From Ruegeria atlantica (GTDB lineage: Bacteria; Pseudomonadota; Alphaproteobacteria; Rhodobacterales; Rhodobacteraceae): a stretch of 56,116 bases of DNA. The translations under genes and the position numbers were made by a program. Positions 45,734 through 54,276 of this stretch are shown here, in pieces; the stretch's first letter is position 1; every line of letters starts with the position of its first letter. The notes below the pieces were generated by a model. That model saw nothing but the letters and a program-made list of their open reading frames with translations. It ran no database searches and was not told the origin of the DNA. The stretch is taken from assembly GCF_001458195.1 (NCBI RefSeq), contig NZ_CYPU01000010.1, positions 1 through 56,116 of the forward strand, read 5' to 3'.

Positions 45734-46732
45734 TCAGCACTTTATCTTGAGCATGCCGGGGTCATAAAGCGGCTTTAATGAGGCGATCGCATCGTATTTC
45801 TCGTCGGCAATTTCGATCTGCCATTGCCCCGTTACGACTACGTCAGCAGTCAACGGTTCACCAATCTCTGCAAAACCAATACCGACCGCAGCGCCGAGAG
45901 TGTGCCCATATCCACCGACTTGGATATATCCGACTTCTTTGCCGTTTAGGTAAATCATCTCGTTGCCGTACATGAGAGGCTCTGGGTCTTTGAGCAGGAA
46001 CTGCAACATTCGGTTCTTGGGCGTGCCTTTTGCTTTGATCGCGGCTAGTGCTTCCCTGCCGATGAAGCCACCGGGTTTGTCCAATTTAACGGCAAAGCCA
46101 AGACCGGCCTCAATCGGGTTGCCTGTGTTGTCCACATCAATTCCGAAATCAAGATAGGCTTTCTCGAGCCGCAGGGAGTTAAGGGTCTGCATTCCGGCAT
46201 TGCGAACGCCCAAATCACGACCTGCCTCCATTATCAGATCGTAGGTCTGTACTGCCTGAGTGGCAGGCACGTGAAGCTCCCAGCCTAGTTCGCCGATAAA
46301 GGTCACGCGATAGGCCATAACTACGGCGTACCCGATGTCGATTTCTCGAGCAGTCATGAAGGGAAAACCTTCATCGGACAAATCAGCACCAGATATTCTG
46401 CTCAAAAGTTCGCGTGACTTTGGACCATGAACGTTGATCTGGCAGCGTCCTGCGGTGATGTCTGTGATAACAACGTTCTCATCGTCCAGAATGTGCCGTC
46501 GCATGCGCATTTCGGTGTGACCCGCCGAGTTTTCACCCACGATGACCCAGTATTTCTGATCGGATAATCGGGTAACTGTAAGGTCAGCCTCAAATCCACC
46601 TCGTTCATTTACCCAGGCCGTGTAGACGACGCGACCGGGTTCAACATCAACGTCATTGCAAGAAAGGCGAGAGAGGAGTGCGCATGCGTCCGGGCCTTCT
46701 ACACTGAAACACGCCATTGATGTCATGTCCAT
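45734..46732 (-). pseudogene. GcvT-domain part of a broken dimethylglycine/sarcosine dehydrogenase
   Basis: A 332-codon frame that is the folate-binding aminomethyltransferase (GcvT plus barrel) portion of a DMGDH/SARDH-type protein: GPDACALLSRLSCNDVDVEPGRVVYTAWVNERGGFEADLTVTRL, RVTFIGELGWELHVP, and a C-terminal IALKPLYDP-like ending. The frame is continuous upstream except for an in-frame TAG (46775-46777) inside the family sequence (SWYRQNWFD-stop-HAEEHKAARDDV). The apparent start at 46732 is therefore only an internal methionine. The fragment might still be made from that ATG, but lacks the FAD domain. Confidence 0.8.
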
Positions 46733-47339
46733 TACGATGACATCATCTCGTGCTGCCTTATGTTCTTCAGCGTGCTAATCAAACCAATTTTGGCGATACC
46801 AACTGTATTTCTCGACCTTGGCTTGTTCGGGCGCCGGGGCAAACCAATCAGGTTGTTCCCATCCATTTCCTTCGCCGAAAAAGGCTCCGGCCTGTTTGAG
46901 GCGGTCATATAGCACTGAACGCTTAACGTTCCTGGCCGTCTTGTAGTTCTCATTGTGGTAATGCTGACCAAAGAGCTTTCCCACAATTCAGGTGTTCTGT
47001 CGCGTCGAAAAGCCGGTGTCGCCATTTCACGGGAGAAGCGATTGACGTTGATGCCCGTGACATCGATTGGCGGCAACCTGTGGATATACCGGTTTCCTTC
47101 TCTAGGTTCGCATAAAGGTCTCTACCATGCGTGTAGATGGCGCACTCAGCTTCCGACTTGAGAAGGCCGGCTACAATCAGACCTGCGGCGTGCCAAGTGG
47201 TTCCTGATGTCAGTTGCCCCTGTTCCAGAACCACAACATCGCTATGGCCGAGCTCGGTCAGGTGGTAGGCCGTATTCGCGCCGATAGATCCCCCGCCAAT
47301 GATCACGGTTTGGACATGCGTCGGAAGGGTGTCGTCCAT
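46733..47339 (-). pseudogene. FAD-domain part of the broken dimethylglycine/sarcosine dehydrogenase
   Basis: From ATG 47339 the protein begins with a good FAD-binding motif (VIIGGGSIGANTAYHLTELGHSDVVVLEQGQLTSGTTWHAAGL). It stops matching after NLEKETGIS. Some 300 residues are missing, and the sequence resumes in another frame at IDVTGINVNRFSREM, then shifts again at about 46985 to GKLFGQHYHNENYKTARNVKRS. It ends at the TAG at 46775. So there is one large deletion, two frame changes and one stop. The full gene would have been about 800 codons. Confidence 0.8.
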
Positions 47340-47402
47340 GGCGAGAAATTCCTATCTTAGCGTTCTGTCTTCCAAATATCACTCAATATGATTAGTGTCT
47401 AT

Positions 47403-47420
47403 TGACTGAATGATCATTCA
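47403..47420. promoter_or_regulatory. TetR-type operator 3
   Basis: TGACTGAATGATCATTCA is identical over 18 bases to 40609-40626, with a 14-base perfect palindrome at 47407-47420. It lies between the divergent dehydrogenase pseudogene (start 47339) and the methyltransferase gene (start 47527). Confidence 0.8.
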
Positions 47421-47526
47421 ATTAAAATCATATCGCTGACCTTCGACTTCGCAATAAAGCTTGTCTGAACAGGGAGAAAAGGCTTCACTACAGTGATTGA
47501 CTGACAATCAGATGCGGGGAAATCCT

Positions 47527-48306
47527 ATGTCAGACGAAATCCTATATGATCGACAGGTGATCAACTTTCTGGAGGAGCTTTGGGGGGAGGGGTTTCTTTC
47601 ACCGGGAGGCCCTGAAGAAGTCGTTCGAGTTGTTGAGGGGATTGATCTGAGGGAAAAGCATATCCTCGATATCGGCTGTGGTTCTGGGGCCATCGCGGTG
47701 TTGCTGGCACAGGATCTCGGCGCTGCCAATGTGACCGGCATCGATGTAGAGGCCCCAGTATGCGCAGCTGCGAGAGACCGAGTTAGGCGGACAGGTCTGG
47801 AAGGAAAGATCGAAATCATAGAGGTCACCCCAGGCCCAATGCCATTCGCAGATGGTACTTTTGACGTTGTGTTTTCCAAAGACTCGATCATTCATATCCC
47901 CGACAAAGTAGCGATGGCCGCGGAAGCGTGTCGCGTGCTTAAACCGGGTGGTCATTTCGCGGCTTCTGACTGGTTGACCAATCACGACGGAGAGATGTCA
48001 CCCGAGATGGCGCACTACGTGAAGATGGAAGCCTTGGAGTTTCAGATGGCGTCGCCCTCTAAGTACCGCGCTGCTATGGAGTTGGCGGGCTTTGAAGACG
48101 TAGAGTTGGTCAACCGCAACCCTTGGTATGCTCAGGTATCTGCTGCAGAGCTTGAAGAATTGACTGGGCCAAACCGAACCGACTGGGAAACCCGGCATGG
48201 TGCGGAGTTTATCGAACATCAAATCGAGATCTGGGACGCTATGCAGCCCGTACTAAAAACCGGAGAGCATTGCCCACATCACATCCGTGGTCGGAAACCG
48301 GCCTGA
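47527..48306 (+). CDS. SAM-dependent methyltransferase (phosphoethanolamine/sarcosine N-methyltransferase-like)
   Basis: A 259-residue class I methyltransferase. ATG 47527 follows GGGGAAATC. The SAM-binding motif I is ILDIGCGSGAIAVLL. The later segment DVVFSKDSIIHIPDKVAMAAEACRVLKPGGHFAASDW closely resembles phosphoethanolamine and glycine/sarcosine N-methyltransferases. It probably adds a methyl group to an amine, in keeping with the neighbouring demethylating and GcvT-type genes. The exact substrate is uncertain. A TetR-type palindrome precedes it. Confidence 0.85.
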   Translation: MSDEILYDRQVINFLEELWGEGFLSPGGPEEVVRVVEGIDLREKHILDIGCGSGAIAVLLAQDLGAANVTGIDVEAPVCAAARDRVRRTGLEGKIEIIEVTPGPMPFADGTFDVVFSKDSIIHIPDKVAMAAEACRVLKPGGHFAASDWLTNHDGEMSPEMAHYVKMEALEFQMASPSKYRAAMELAGFEDVELVNRNPWYAQVSAAELEELTGPNRTDWETRHGAEFIEHQIEIWDAMQPVLKTGEHCPHHIRGRKPA

Positions 48307-48339
48307 TCTGACTGGCTTCTTGTCTTGGTGCGTTGACTG

Positions 48340-49719
48340 TTATGCTTCGTAGTCCTTGCTGACCTGCGCCATACCAGCCTCCATGATGTCGAACATTTCG
48401 TCTATCTGCGACGGAGTTATGATAAGGGGGGGTGAGAATACGGCCATGTTTCCAAATGGGCGCAAAAGCAATCCTATCTCCTCGCACGCATCGTCTAGTT
48501 TCTGCCCAAACTTCACATGCGCTTCGTAGCTCTCGACGTTTAGTCCGGGGCGACATTCTATGCATCCGAGAAGCCCGTCACCGCGCACATCCCCAACTAT
48601 CGGAAATTTCTCTTTTATTCGATGCAGACGTTCCTGGAAGTGGGGTGTGACGCGTTGAACGTGGCCTAGAATATCTTCGCGCTCCATGATTTCGATGTTT
48701 TTGATTGCAGCCGCGCAACTCACCGGGTGCCCGGAGTATGTATAGCCATTGTAGAATACATCGTCGCCCGGTGCTTCGGCAATGCGTTTCATTACCGAGT
48801 CCGAGATCACGCAGGCGCCTAGCGGCAGGTAGCCTGAGGTTAAACCTTTTGCGCATGTAATAATGTCAGGGACAATGCCAAAGACGTGTTCTGAGGCGAA
48901 CCAATGGCCCAGCCTGCCAAAGCCGGTTACGACTTCATCCGAAATGTACAGAATGTCGTTTGCCCGGCAAATTTCGAGCGTGCGCTTGTGATAACCCGGA
49001 GGCGGAACGATAACACCGCCGGAACACAGAATCGGCTCAGCGATAAAGGCGGCAATGCGGTCGGCGCCTACGTCAGCAATCAGGCCCTCAAGATCGGCGA
49101 CTTTAGCATCGCACCAGGCATCAATACTCATGCCTTCTGGCCGGTGGTAGGGATTCACGTCTGGAAGGAAACGCACCAGATCCTGAGCTTTTTCAAAGCT
49201 TGTTTCGAAGCGCTCTTTCCCAGTGACAGTCGCGGCGAGAAAAGTGGATCCGTGGTAGCCTTTTTCCCGGCCGATCACGATCCTCTTCTCCGGCCGGCCA
49301 AGCCGTTTGTTCATGAAAAGCGCGGTTCGCAGCGCGGTATCAACGGCCGTAGACCCACCGGTAGTAAAGTGCACGGTGTTCAGATCGCCCGGTGTGCGTT
49401 CTGCGATCATGCGCGCCAAAATAGCCGCGGGTTCAGTCGTAAACGACCACGGCGACGCGTAAGGCATCTTCATAACCTGTTGGGAAATGGTATCAGCCAT
49501 CTCTTGACGCCCGTATCCGATCTGTGTGCACCACATACCGCCTGGGCCATCAATATATCGCTTCCCGGCAGCATCCCAAAGGTAGATACCATCCGCTGTA
49601 TTTACTCGCATGTATTCGTCGGATCCAAAGCCCTCGGTTCCGGCCCAAGGATGCAGGTGATGGTCGCGATCCCAAGCGACCAGATCGCCGTCGGATGGTG
49701 TATTCCCTGGAGTATTCAC
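48340..49719 (-). CDS. Class III aminotransferase (omega-amino acid/polyamine-pyruvate type)
   Basis: A 459-residue PLP enzyme. The start is GTG 49719, after AAGGAGAAGCAGAC; the frame is open for another 58 codons, but they overlap the upstream gene and look non-coding. The motifs are HFTTGGSTAVDTALR, YHGSTFLAATVTGK, the aspartate in ISDEVVTGFGRLG, and the PLP lysine in TCAKGLTSGYLPLG. Members transfer the amino group of putrescine, beta-alanine or taurine to pyruvate. It lies 13 bases downstream of the FAD-GcvT chimera and is probably co-transcribed with it. Confidence 0.92.
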   Translation of the reverse strand: MNTPGNTPSDGDLVAWDRDHHLHPWAGTEGFGSDEYMRVNTADGIYLWDAAGKRYIDGPGGMWCTQIGYGRQEMADTISQQVMKMPYASPWSFTTEPAAILARMIAERTPGDLNTVHFTTGGSTAVDTALRTALFMNKRLGRPEKRIVIGREKGYHGSTFLAATVTGKERFETSFEKAQDLVRFLPDVNPYHRPEGMSIDAWCDAKVADLEGLIADVGADRIAAFIAEPILCSGGVIVPPPGYHKRTLEICRANDILYISDEVVTGFGRLGHWFASEHVFGIVPDIITCAKGLTSGYLPLGACVISDSVMKRIAEAPGDDVFYNGYTYSGHPVSCAAAIKNIEIMEREDILGHVQRVTPHFQERLHRIKEKFPIVGDVRGDGLLGCIECRPGLNVESYEAHVKFGQKLDDACEEIGLLLRPFGNMAVFSPPLIITPSQIDEMFDIMEAGMAQVSKDYEA

Positions 49720-49732
49720 GTCTGCTTCTCCT

Positions 49733-50866
49733 TTAGGTGCGGGCCGGTGGCGTGGCACGTGCGCGGGGCGGTGCGAAAAAGGCTTTGGTGACAGGTGTAA
49801 GGCGCGCCATCCTGGTGTCCCATTTGCCTTCTTGCAGAGTGTAAATTTCCGCCTGTAAGCCGGATGACCGGCCTGCATCCGGCATACGGACATGTGCCAA
49901 CGCGATGTTGCGTTTGGCGGTCGGCGACCATATTCCGGACGTTATGTGCCCAATTTCTTTTTTGCGTCGGTTGTAGATCAATGACCCTTCCGATGGTTTG
50001 AATCCTTCGACGTCGAAACGCATGAGCAGGCTTCTTGGATTTTCTCGCTTGGACAGCAGCTCTCGCCGACCATTGAAATGACCTTTGTTGAAGTCGACTA
50101 ACCGGCCAAGACCAAGCTCGAAGGGGGTTTGTCCCCGATGCAATCGCTCGGTTGCATGAACTGGTTGAAAGTCCACGCCTGCGGTCAGAAACCCCGCTTC
50201 GATGCGGGCCAAATTTACGGCTTCGTAGCCAATCGCGCGCAATCCCTGATGTGCGCCACCTGTCCAAATACGGTCCCAAAGCGCTTCTGCTTTGTCCCAG
50301 TCGCACCAGAGTTCATAGCCCAGATCACCGGTAAAACCCGTCCGCGAAATCATGAGATCATGGTCAACGTGAGCAAGATCGAATGGCTTCAGCTGGCTGA
50401 CATCTAACCCGGCGGCCTCCAAAACTGCGTAGGAGGTCGGGCCCTGCAGCGAAAGTCCAGCGATACTGTGAGTTTCGTCGACGACTGAAACGTCAAAACC
50501 CCAAGCCGCGTCGAGTAGCCATGTCAGCATTTGTTCCTGACAGCAAAGGCGCCAATCGTTGTCGCCAAGGTGGAAATCCCCATCGCGTGTAAAGCTCGCG
50601 CCACCTTCATACGGAATAACCTGAAGTCCGTATTTCGGTAACTCGAGGTCCCGAGCGATCTCGCGCCGCAGAAGAGAGCAAACATACGAGCAATTCGAGT
50701 ACGTCCAACCATCGTGCAGTGAGCGGCTGACTGCAGCGCCTCCAATCCAGTCGTTCTTTTCGACCACCAAAACACGCAGGCCGGCACGTGCCAAATAGGC
50801 GGCGGCAGTCAATCCGTTGTGACCAGCACCGGCCACAATGACGTCGTATCTGTTCTCAACCGTCAA
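49733..50866 (-). CDS. Chimeric protein: truncated FAD oxidoreductase fused to a GcvT-like domain
   Basis: A 377-codon frame from TTG 50866 (after AAAGGGATGG). Residues 1 to about 95 are the N-terminal FAD-binding part of a phytoene-dehydrogenase-like oxidoreductase (YDVIVAGAGHNGLTAAAYLARAGLRVLVVEKND, then GGASFTRDGD). Without a break it becomes the C-terminal two thirds of a folate-dependent aminomethyltransferase-like protein (LQGPTSYAVLEAAGLDV, SRTGFTGDLGYELWCDWDKAE, IGHITSGIWSPTAKRNIALAHV). Each domain normally belongs to a separate, larger protein, so this looks like an in-frame deletion joining two neighbouring genes. The catalytic FAD domain is incomplete. Confidence 0.8.
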   Translation of the reverse strand: MTVENRYDVIVAGAGHNGLTAAAYLARAGLRVLVVEKNDWIGGAAVSRSLHDGWTYSNCSYVCSLLRREIARDLELPKYGLQVIPYEGGASFTRDGDFHLGDNDWRLCCQEQMLTWLLDAAWGFDVSVVDETHSIAGLSLQGPTSYAVLEAAGLDVSQLKPFDLAHVDHDLMISRTGFTGDLGYELWCDWDKAEALWDRIWTGGAHQGLRAIGYEAVNLARIEAGFLTAGVDFQPVHATERLHRGQTPFELGLGRLVDFNKGHFNGRRELLSKRENPRSLLMRFDVEGFKPSEGSLIYNRRKKEIGHITSGIWSPTAKRNIALAHVRMPDAGRSSGLQAEIYTLQEGKWDTRMARLTPVTKAFFAPPRARATPPART

Positions 50867-50918
50867 ATTTGTCCATCCCTTTCTCTCTCGTTTACAGGTC
50901 AGGTTCGGGTTCGTAAAG

Positions 50919-50940
50919 TTTATTTGAGCGCTCAAATAAA
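50919..50940. promoter_or_regulatory. 22-bp perfect palindrome, TetR-type operator
   Basis: TTTATTTGAGC followed directly by its complement GCTCAAATAAA. It lies between the divergent FAD-GcvT gene (start 50866) and the second TetR gene (start 51006), so the TetR protein most likely binds here and controls both itself and the FAD-GcvT/aminotransferase unit. It differs from the CTGAATGATCATTCAG sites, implying a separate regulon. Confidence 0.85.
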
Positions 50941-51005
50941 TTCTAAGCTATTGACGCATCTTTTTTGCGCGCTGTAGATGGCTGTATTCGTAGAAGGAGC
51001 GGCAA

Positions 51006-51644
51006 TTGGTCGAAGCAGATCGTAAACGTCCCCGCAAAGAGCGGAAGGAGAACGCAGATCGTCGTCGCCGGCAGCTGTTGGACGCGGCTTGTCGCTCTAT
51101 ATTGGCTCATGGGTTGGCAAAAACGACGCTCGCAACGGTCGCGTCTGAAGCTGAGCTTTCTCAGGGTGTTGCGGCGTTTTACTTCAAGTCAAAGCTTGGT
51201 CTTCTGACCGAAGCTTTGCGCGACCTTTACCAGCGCTACGAAGACCACTGGACAGCTTCTTTAGAGCGAGCAGGGGATAAGCCAGCCGAAAAATTAAGGG
51301 CTCTGATAAAAGCTGATTTCCACCCTGATGCATGTGGTCCGGATGTCTTGCCGCTTTGGTATGCATTTTGGGGCGAGCTTCGATTTCAACTGCAGTACGA
51401 TGAAGTTGCCGAACATTTCGAAACACGTCGAAGAGAGACCCTGCGTGTAATCTGGAACGAATTGTTGCCCGACGATGAGGTTGCTTCACCAGATCAAATG
51501 GCGGAATGGATGGAGACGTTGACGGATGGCTATTGGCAACGATTGCATCTCGCTCCTCAAGGCCTGAGCCGAAAGCAGGCGGAACAGGCTGCCTGGGGTT
51601 GCCTTGTTCGCCTGGTCCCGAAATTACTTGGGGATACGGCTTAG
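51006..51644 (+). CDS. TetR-family regulator, BetI-like (second copy)
   Basis: A 212-residue regulator with TTG start 51006 after GAAGGAGCGG. The very basic N-terminus (RKRPRKERKENADRRRRQ) leads into the helix-turn-helix GLAKTTLATVASEAELSQGVAAFYFKSKLGLLTEAL. The C-terminal half has the same LWYAFWGELRFQ and DGYWQRLHL features as the regulator at 45077, so the two are paralogues. It is divergent from the chimeric gene and followed 27 bases later by the MATE exporter, which it may also control. Confidence 0.9.
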   Translation: MVEADRKRPRKERKENADRRRRQLLDAACRSILAHGLAKTTLATVASEAELSQGVAAFYFKSKLGLLTEALRDLYQRYEDHWTASLERAGDKPAEKLRALIKADFHPDACGPDVLPLWYAFWGELRFQLQYDEVAEHFETRRRETLRVIWNELLPDDEVASPDQMAEWMETLTDGYWQRLHLAPQGLSRKQAEQAAWGCLVRLVPKLLGDTA

Positions 51645-51671
51645 TCAATTACGACTGAAAGGCCCAACAAT

Positions 51672-53024
51672 ATGACGCCCGTGCGGTTATCGCAGCAGCC
51701 TCGACCATCTTGGAGCGCGATCTTGAAAGAGGCGCGTTACCTTGCGCGCCTTGCTCTTCCGATAGTTATCTCTCTTGCTGCAGCTGCTTTGATTGGCGTC
51801 GTTGACACCGTGATGGTGGCCCCGTTGGGAACACTTCCTTTGGCGGCGGTCTCGATCACAGCCTCGGTGCTGATCATCTTTTATTCAGCGCTCTACGGCT
51901 TTGTTTCCGCAATTGGTGTGCGGATGGCTGAAGCCTTTGGGAAAACGAGTGAACGAGGGCTTGCATCGGCAACAAGCGCTGGGCTTGTCGTTTCGCTGGT
52001 CGTTGGAGTCGTTGGGGCTGCTGTAATGATCTGCCTAAAACCTGCCCTTTCCTGGATTGGGCAGCCGCCCGAAGTGGTCAGTCTGATTGGCGGCTACTGG
52101 ATTGCGATGAGCCTCCTTTTGGTGCCCTTCACGATTTTTTATGCTTTGAAAGCCCTGTTTGACGCCATGAATCGCCCGTGGATTGGGGTGGGCCTCGCGT
52201 TCCTTTCCGTCGGTTTCAATATCCCTTCGAACTATGCTTTGATCCACGGAGTTGCTGGCTGGCCGGGTCTGGGTCTCGTCGGCGCCGGGATCGCTAGTCT
52301 GTTGTCTCAGATGGTGCCGTTAATTGTGGCATTCGTGATTTTGCGCGCGTGGAGAAAGAAGAAGGGTTTCCTAAAGGCCGCAGGTTTTGATTGGTCCGAG
52401 GTTAAAGCGCAGATCAAAGAAGGGTTCATTATTTCCGTTGGTTACCTGGGGGAGGGGGCCGCTTACGCTGTTGCCGGCCTTATGCTTGGATGGTTCAGCG
52501 CCGCCGCGCTTGCCGCGCATCAAATCGTTTCCGCGGTCAGCGACGTCATTTACATGGTGCCCTTGGGTGTTTCGATTGCGATTTCGATACGTGTAGCTCA
52601 GGCAATTGGTGCGGATGAAACAGAACGGCTCAAGCCGATTGTGTTGGCGTCGCTATTGGTTGTTGTTGGTTGGATGGCCGTTGTCGTTACTGTTATTTTG
52701 ATAGGCCGCGCTCCTTTGGCCAATAGCCTTTCAGATGATCCAAGAGTTGTTTCTCTCGCGATATCGATGTTCCTTGTGATTGCTGCAATGCAGATTGCAG
52801 ATAGCGTGCAGGGGACAATGCTGGGCGCTTTTCGGGGCATGATGGACAATCACGTTCCTGTTGCCATTACCCTGATTGCGTATTGGGTCTTTGCTTTGCC
52901 GCTTGGATATGCGCTGGGCTTTTTGATTGGGTTCGGCCCCAACGGCGTTTGGATCGGATACGGCTCAGGTCTCTCTTTGGCGGCTATCGCGTTGACCTAT
53001 CGCTTCTTCTCCAAAAACCGCTAG
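51672..53024 (+). CDS. MATE-family efflux transporter
   Basis: A 450-residue cation-coupled multidrug/metabolite exporter with about twelve membrane segments. Family features are RLALPIVISLAAAALIGVVDTVMVAPLGTLPLAAVSI near the N-terminus, and the second-half repeat beginning GFIISVGYLGEGAAYAVAGLMLGWFSAAALAAHQI. The ATG follows GAAAGG. It probably exports an amine intermediate or toxic by-product, or works as general efflux; which one cannot be told. Confidence 0.93.
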   Translation: MTPVRLSQQPRPSWSAILKEARYLARLALPIVISLAAAALIGVVDTVMVAPLGTLPLAAVSITASVLIIFYSALYGFVSAIGVRMAEAFGKTSERGLASATSAGLVVSLVVGVVGAAVMICLKPALSWIGQPPEVVSLIGGYWIAMSLLLVPFTIFYALKALFDAMNRPWIGVGLAFLSVGFNIPSNYALIHGVAGWPGLGLVGAGIASLLSQMVPLIVAFVILRAWRKKKGFLKAAGFDWSEVKAQIKEGFIISVGYLGEGAAYAVAGLMLGWFSAAALAAHQIVSAVSDVIYMVPLGVSIAISIRVAQAIGADETERLKPIVLASLLVVVGWMAVVVTVILIGRAPLANSLSDDPRVVSLAISMFLVIAAMQIADSVQGTMLGAFRGMMDNHVPVAITLIAYWVFALPLGYALGFLIGFGPNGVWIGYGSGLSLAAIALTYRFFSKNR

Positions 53025-53045
53025 TCGGCGTTGCTTGCCAGCTCA

Positions 53046-53400
53046 CTAAAGACCCAACTTGTCCAAGATTTTAAGGCGTAGGATTTCTGCTTCGACAAGA
53101 GTTTCTTTCGCGAACGAGAAGGGGAGTGGTTTGAGGGGGGTGACCGGAAATTCCAGCTCGTCCGCTTTGGTTCCTGTCGCCCATTTGGCGAGGGCGCGCC
53201 CCATTGCCGTGGCGATGGCAACGCCGCGCCCATTGTATCCCAGACCTGTCATAACCCCCGGAGTGAGTTCATGCAGGTGTGGATAATGATCTCTCGTCAA
53301 TGCAACAAAGCCGCCCCATTCGTATTCCCACTGAACTCCGGACAATTGCGGGAAAAGTTCGACAGAGATGCACTTCAAACGTTCGATTTGTTTGAGAGTG
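53046..53400 (-). pseudogene. FAD-dependent amine/amino acid oxidase, C-terminal fragment
   Basis: The minus-strand frame from about 53400 down to 53046 encodes the last 115 residues of a DadA/OrdL-type oxidoreductase (WEYEWGGFVALTRDHYPHLHELTPGVMTGLGYNGRGVAIATAMGRALAKWATG). The upstream part is replaced by the IS3 end fragment at 53401-53494. The 173-codon ORF that spans both has a non-native N-terminus. The gene has lost its FAD-binding domain and is dead. Confidence 0.85.
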
Positions 53401-53494
53401 TGAGCAGCCCTATCTGACGGGTCCAACGTGATTGTTAGTGCATGATCGGCCTGTGTTCCATCGGGATGATGGTTTCTGGTGCCGGAGGGCGATA
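53401..53494 (-). mobile_element. IS3-family right-end fragment (94 bp)
   Basis: This is the reverse complement of 9354-9447 with no difference that I could see, from TGAGCAGCCC to GGGCGATA. It contains the RPPAPE... end of orfB, its stop codon and the element terminus. It truncates the oxidoreductase gene on its left. The right joint at 53494 leads into unrelated DNA. Confidence 0.85.
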
Positions 53495-53612
53495 CCTGCT
53501 GGAGTTGCCACACGCGAAGGCGGCCCTGTTCGCATAACACAAGTTCTATGAGTCTATGGTTAGGCAATCTACCTATCGGGTATTTCTGAGCGCTATTAAG
53601 AGTAAGTGGGGT

Positions 53613-53674
53613 GTCTCGCTCACACTCTTACAGGGGTAGGCTGGAAAGGCGATCCAACGGAGAATGAGCGAGAC
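53613..53674. repeat. 10-bp inverted repeat flanking 42 bp
   Basis: GTCTCGCTCA (53613-53622) and TGAGCGAGAC (53665-53674) are perfect complements. They lie immediately before the sugar-kinase relic and near the IS3 scar. This may mark an old insertion joint or a regulatory hairpin. Confidence 0.4.
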
Positions 53675-53684
53675 GCATGCCTGA

Positions 53685-54062
53685 GAGCCGGGACGGGTCG
53701 AGCGGGACCTGAACGAGCTTTGGGCGAATGTAGGCGAGGCGATCAGCGGATGTGTGGCCACGGCTGGTTTTGATGCTGCAGATATCGCGGTCATTGGCTG
53801 TGCGGGACATGGCAATGGATTGTATTTGCGGGACAAATCCGACGGGCCGCTGGTGGGCATTCAGTCTCTGGACAGCCGGGCGGCAGATCTGGCGTCAGAA
53901 CTGGCAGCCGCACATGGCGACCGGTTTCACGAGATCTGCCTGCAAAAACCATGGCCTTCACAGACGCCAACGCTTTTGGCGTGGATCAAGCGCCACGAGC
54001 CCGAAATCTATGCTAACACCGGCGCGGTTCTGCTGTGCAAGGACTTCATAACGCTAAGCTGA
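53685..54062 (+). pseudogene. FGGY-family sugar kinase fragment
   Basis: The frame reads RVERDLNELWANVGEAISGCVATAGFDAADIAVIGCAGHGNGLYLRD, then GIQSLDSRAADLASEL, and ends with TGAVLLCKDFITLS and a TGA. This corresponds to part of the N-terminal half of an L-xylulose/erythritol-type FGGY kinase. The first 50 or so residues with the DxGT loop and the whole C-terminal domain are absent. Not functional. Confidence 0.78.
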
Positions 54063-54276
54063 CCTGGGGTTCCGATCAAGACTACTGAGAATGGTGGTAA
54101 CTCCACCACGACGTGGCAGGTTTGTTGGACAACGGTTCCCGTTTCTGTTCGTTCAGCCGCTGCGTTCGGTCTGGCTGATGCTGAGGTTGCATGCTTGCGC
54201 AAGATCAAGGTCCTTGACCGCTTTTCCTGTCATAATGTTGCGCGCGTGAAATCAGACCAAAGGAGGAGGCTCAAAA

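Noticed and set aside
48904..49791. 295-codon plus-strand frame
   Set aside because: Antisense to the class III aminotransferase, which carries all PLP motifs; no start site or motif of its own.
54191..54240. Possible heat-shock sigma32 promoter before hsp20
   Set aside because: CTTGACC and CATAAT are present, but the spacer is about 11 bases, too short for the known consensus.
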